Source of the DNA: Clostridiaceae bacterium
GTDB lineage: Bacteria > Bacillota > Clostridia > Saccharofermentanales > DTU023
Assembly (NCBI GenBank): GCA_012728535.1
Contig: JAAYEX010000196.1
Location: 1 to 5,777, forward strand
DNA: 5,777 nt
Direction: 5' to 3'
A model generated the notes under the pieces. That model saw only the letters and a program-made list of their open reading frames with translations. It was not told where the DNA came from and did no database searches. Numbering within the stretch: the first letter of the stretch is position 1; each line of letters begins with the position of its first letter. A program made the position numbers and the translations under genes. Shown one piece after another: positions 4,222-5,777 of the stretch.

Positions 4222-5777
4222 TTACCTGCTGACATCAACAACTGTGGTCAGCTTGGTGGTCTCCTTATAGGGCTTAAACAGCATATAGATGATACCTATC
4301 AAGACCGCAATAGCGAAGACAAGACCGACTACATTCAAATTGCCGGTTAAAAGCCCGCCGAACTGATTTATCATCAGTGCTACAGCATAAGCAAATCCGG
4401 TCTGGTATCCGATGGCAAACCAGGTCCACCTAGTGTTGTTCATCTCTCTCCTGATTGCACCGACTGCGGCGAAGCAGGGAGCACACAGCAGGTTGAACAC
4501 CAGGAAAGAATAGGCGGTGACGCCGGTAAACACGGTACTAAGTGTTGTGTATACATTGCCGGAGGCACCGTAGAGGATACCCATGGTACCGACAATATTT
4601 TCCTTAGCAATGAGCCCGGTAATGGAGGCTACTGCGGCTTCCCAGGTTCCCCAGCCAAGTGGTTTGAAAACCCAGGCGATTGCTCCTCCGATAGTCGCAA
4701 GGATTGAGTGACTGATTTCACTTTCGTCCAGCATACGGAATGTTCCGTCCACTACGCCGAAGTAAGAAGTGAACCACACGGCAATTGCTGACAAAAGAAT
4801 GATAGTTCCGGCTTTCTTAATGAAGGACCAGCCACGCTCCCACATTGAGCGGAGAACATTTTTCAGTGTAGGCCAGTGGTAGGTCGGCAGCTCCATAACA
4901 AAAGGAGCGGGATCACCGGAGAACATCCTTGTTTTCTTCAAGATAATTCCCGAGATGATGACAGAGGCCATACCAATGAAGTAAGCAGAAGTTGCTACCC
5001 AGGCGCTACCTCCGAAGAGTGCACCTGCCACCATGCCGATAAAGGGAATTTTGGCGGAGCAGGGGATGAAAGATGTGGTAATGATGGTCATGCGTCGATC
5101 ACGCTCGTTCTCGATTGTGCGTGATGCCATGATCCCCGGAATACTACAGCCGGTACCGATCAGCATGGGAATAAAGCTCTTGCCGGACAGACCGAATTTA
5201 CGGAATACACGGTCTAAGATAAAAGCAATACGGGACATGTAACCGCAGGCTTCCAGGAAAGCCAACATAAGGAAGAGTACCAGCATTTGTGGCACGAAGC
5301 CAAGTACTGCACCTACTCCGGCGACAATACCGTCATTGATCAGGCCGGCCAGCCATGGAGCGGCATTGATGGCATCCAATCCTTTTCCAACTAGGACGGG
5401 GATGCCGGGCACCCAGACGCCGTAAGCAGACGGGTCAGGTTCTTCACCATAAGTATCCAGGGTTTCCAGGGCGGTATTATAATCTGCAATTGTAGCCGTT
5501 TCGTATTCTACAGCCAAGGTTTCTTCGTCCTCGACAGCATATTGGAAGCTAGCTACCGGGGCCGTACCATGTTCTTCAACATATGCGTCGTATCCATCAA
5601 CGATGAGTGAGGCCTCACCGTATTCTTCCGCCACTTCTTCGTATACAGAACTTCCAATACCCAACAGGTGCCAGCCGTCACCGAAAAGGGCATCATTGGC
5701 CCAGTCTGTGGCTGCCAGGCCTACTGTCACCATGGAGATATAATAAACAAGGAACATAACCACAGCAAAGATAGGCA
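4222..5777 (-). CDS. feoB: Ferrous iron transport protein B, permease part (5' end beyond the right edge)
   Basis: FeoB imports Fe2+ through the cytoplasmic membrane, driven or gated by an N-terminal GTPase domain. Here only the membrane part is present, about 517 residues. The frame is open to the right edge and reads PIFAVVMFLVYYIS, a typical FeoB first-helix region, so the GTG at 5763 is internal and not the start. Numbering from that codon: first helix 1-18, long loop 20-145, helices near 146-172 and onwards, with GTGCSIPGIMASRTI (203-217), first gate motif FIPCSAKIPF (232-241), GLIAKENIVGT (383-393), second gate LLCAPCFAAVGAIRRE (425-440), and final helices about 445-466 and 476-496. Both gate cysteines are present. 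The first-loop segment 39-110 is very acidic and Tyr-rich, with no Lys or Arg. A small Cys-rich gene follows by 25 bp. FeoA, if present, lies outside. Iron-responsive control (Fur or similar) would also lie upstream. Confidence 0.97.
   Translation of the reverse strand, partial: PIFAVVMFLVYYISMVTVGLAATDWANDALFGDGWHLLGIGSSVYEEVAEEYGEASLIVDGYDAYVEEHGTAPVASFQYAVEDEETLAVEYETATIADYNTALETLDTYGEEPDPSAYGVWVPGIPVLVGKGLDAINAAPWLAGLINDGIVAGVGAVLGFVPQMLVLFLMLAFLEACGYMSRIAFILDRVFRKFGLSGKSFIPMLIGTGCSIPGIMASRTIENERDRRMTIITTSFIPCSAKIPFIGMVAGALFGGSAWVATSAYFIGMASVIISGIILKKTRMFSGDPAPFVMELPTYHWPTLKNVLRSMWERGWSFIKKAGTIILLSAIAVWFTSYFGVVDGTFRMLDESEISHSILATIGGAIAWVFKPLGWGTWEAAVASITGLIAKENIVGTMGILYGASGNVYTTLSTVFTGVTAYSFLVFNLLCAPCFAAVGAIRREMNNTRWTWFAIGYQTGFAYAVALMINQFGGLLTGNLNVVGLVFAIAVLIGIIYMLFKPYKETTKLTTVVDVSR

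Noticed and set aside
4015..4350. A plus-strand frame of 111 codons over the feo region
   Set aside because: It lies antisense to the Cys-rich small gene and to the feoB 3' end, both strongly supported by motifs.
4876..5242. Two plus-strand frames inside feoB
   Set aside because: They are shadows of the FeoB gate region and have no recognisable domains or ribosome binding sites.
5761..5763. GTG at 5763 as the feoB start
   Set aside because: The frame stays open to the window edge and encodes PIFAV, a conserved piece of the first FeoB membrane helix; the GTPase domain must lie upstream.

Overview
The window looks like chromosome of an anaerobic, Gram-positive-type bacterium, most likely class Clostridia. 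This is an inference from four things: a formate-tetrahydrofolate ligase gene, a FeoB of the clostridial type followed by its small Cys-rich membrane partner, strong purine-rich ribosome binding sites, and moderately A+T-rich intergenic DNA. I cannot name a genus.

Left part (1-1212, leftward): a Crp/Fnr-family regulator gene is followed by the first 127 codons of fhs, the one-carbon enzyme that activates formate onto tetrahydrofolate. fhs has its own -10 box and a strong ribosome binding site. The regulator lacks the classical cAMP-contact pattern and the FNR cysteine cluster, so its signal is unknown. Next, rightward, come a clean tRNA-Leu(UAG) gene with a good promoter and an intrinsic terminator (1372-1530).

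Middle (1531-3034, rightward): a stand-alone AAA+/DUF4143 ATPase gene, probably accessory, is preceded by a leader with four imperfect direct repeats spaced exactly 23 bp apart and then a short hairpin. This is the least explained part of the window. It meets, tail to tail, two leftward genes for small hydrophobic membrane proteins (3035-3780) of unknown function.

Right part (3958-5777, leftward): the 3' end of a ferrous-iron uptake operon. It holds the membrane-permease part of FeoB (its GTPase domain lies beyond the right edge), a 56-residue FeoB-associated Cys-rich membrane protein 25 bp downstream, and a strong terminator hairpin. The visible FeoB has a long extracytoplasmic segment rich in Asp, Glu and Tyr with no Lys or Arg.

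Apart from housekeeping metabolism (fhs, tRNA, feo), the 1531-3957 block looks like inserted accessory material: an orphan ATPase, two orphan membrane proteins and a short perfect palindrome. No transposase, CRISPR array or attachment duplication is visible.
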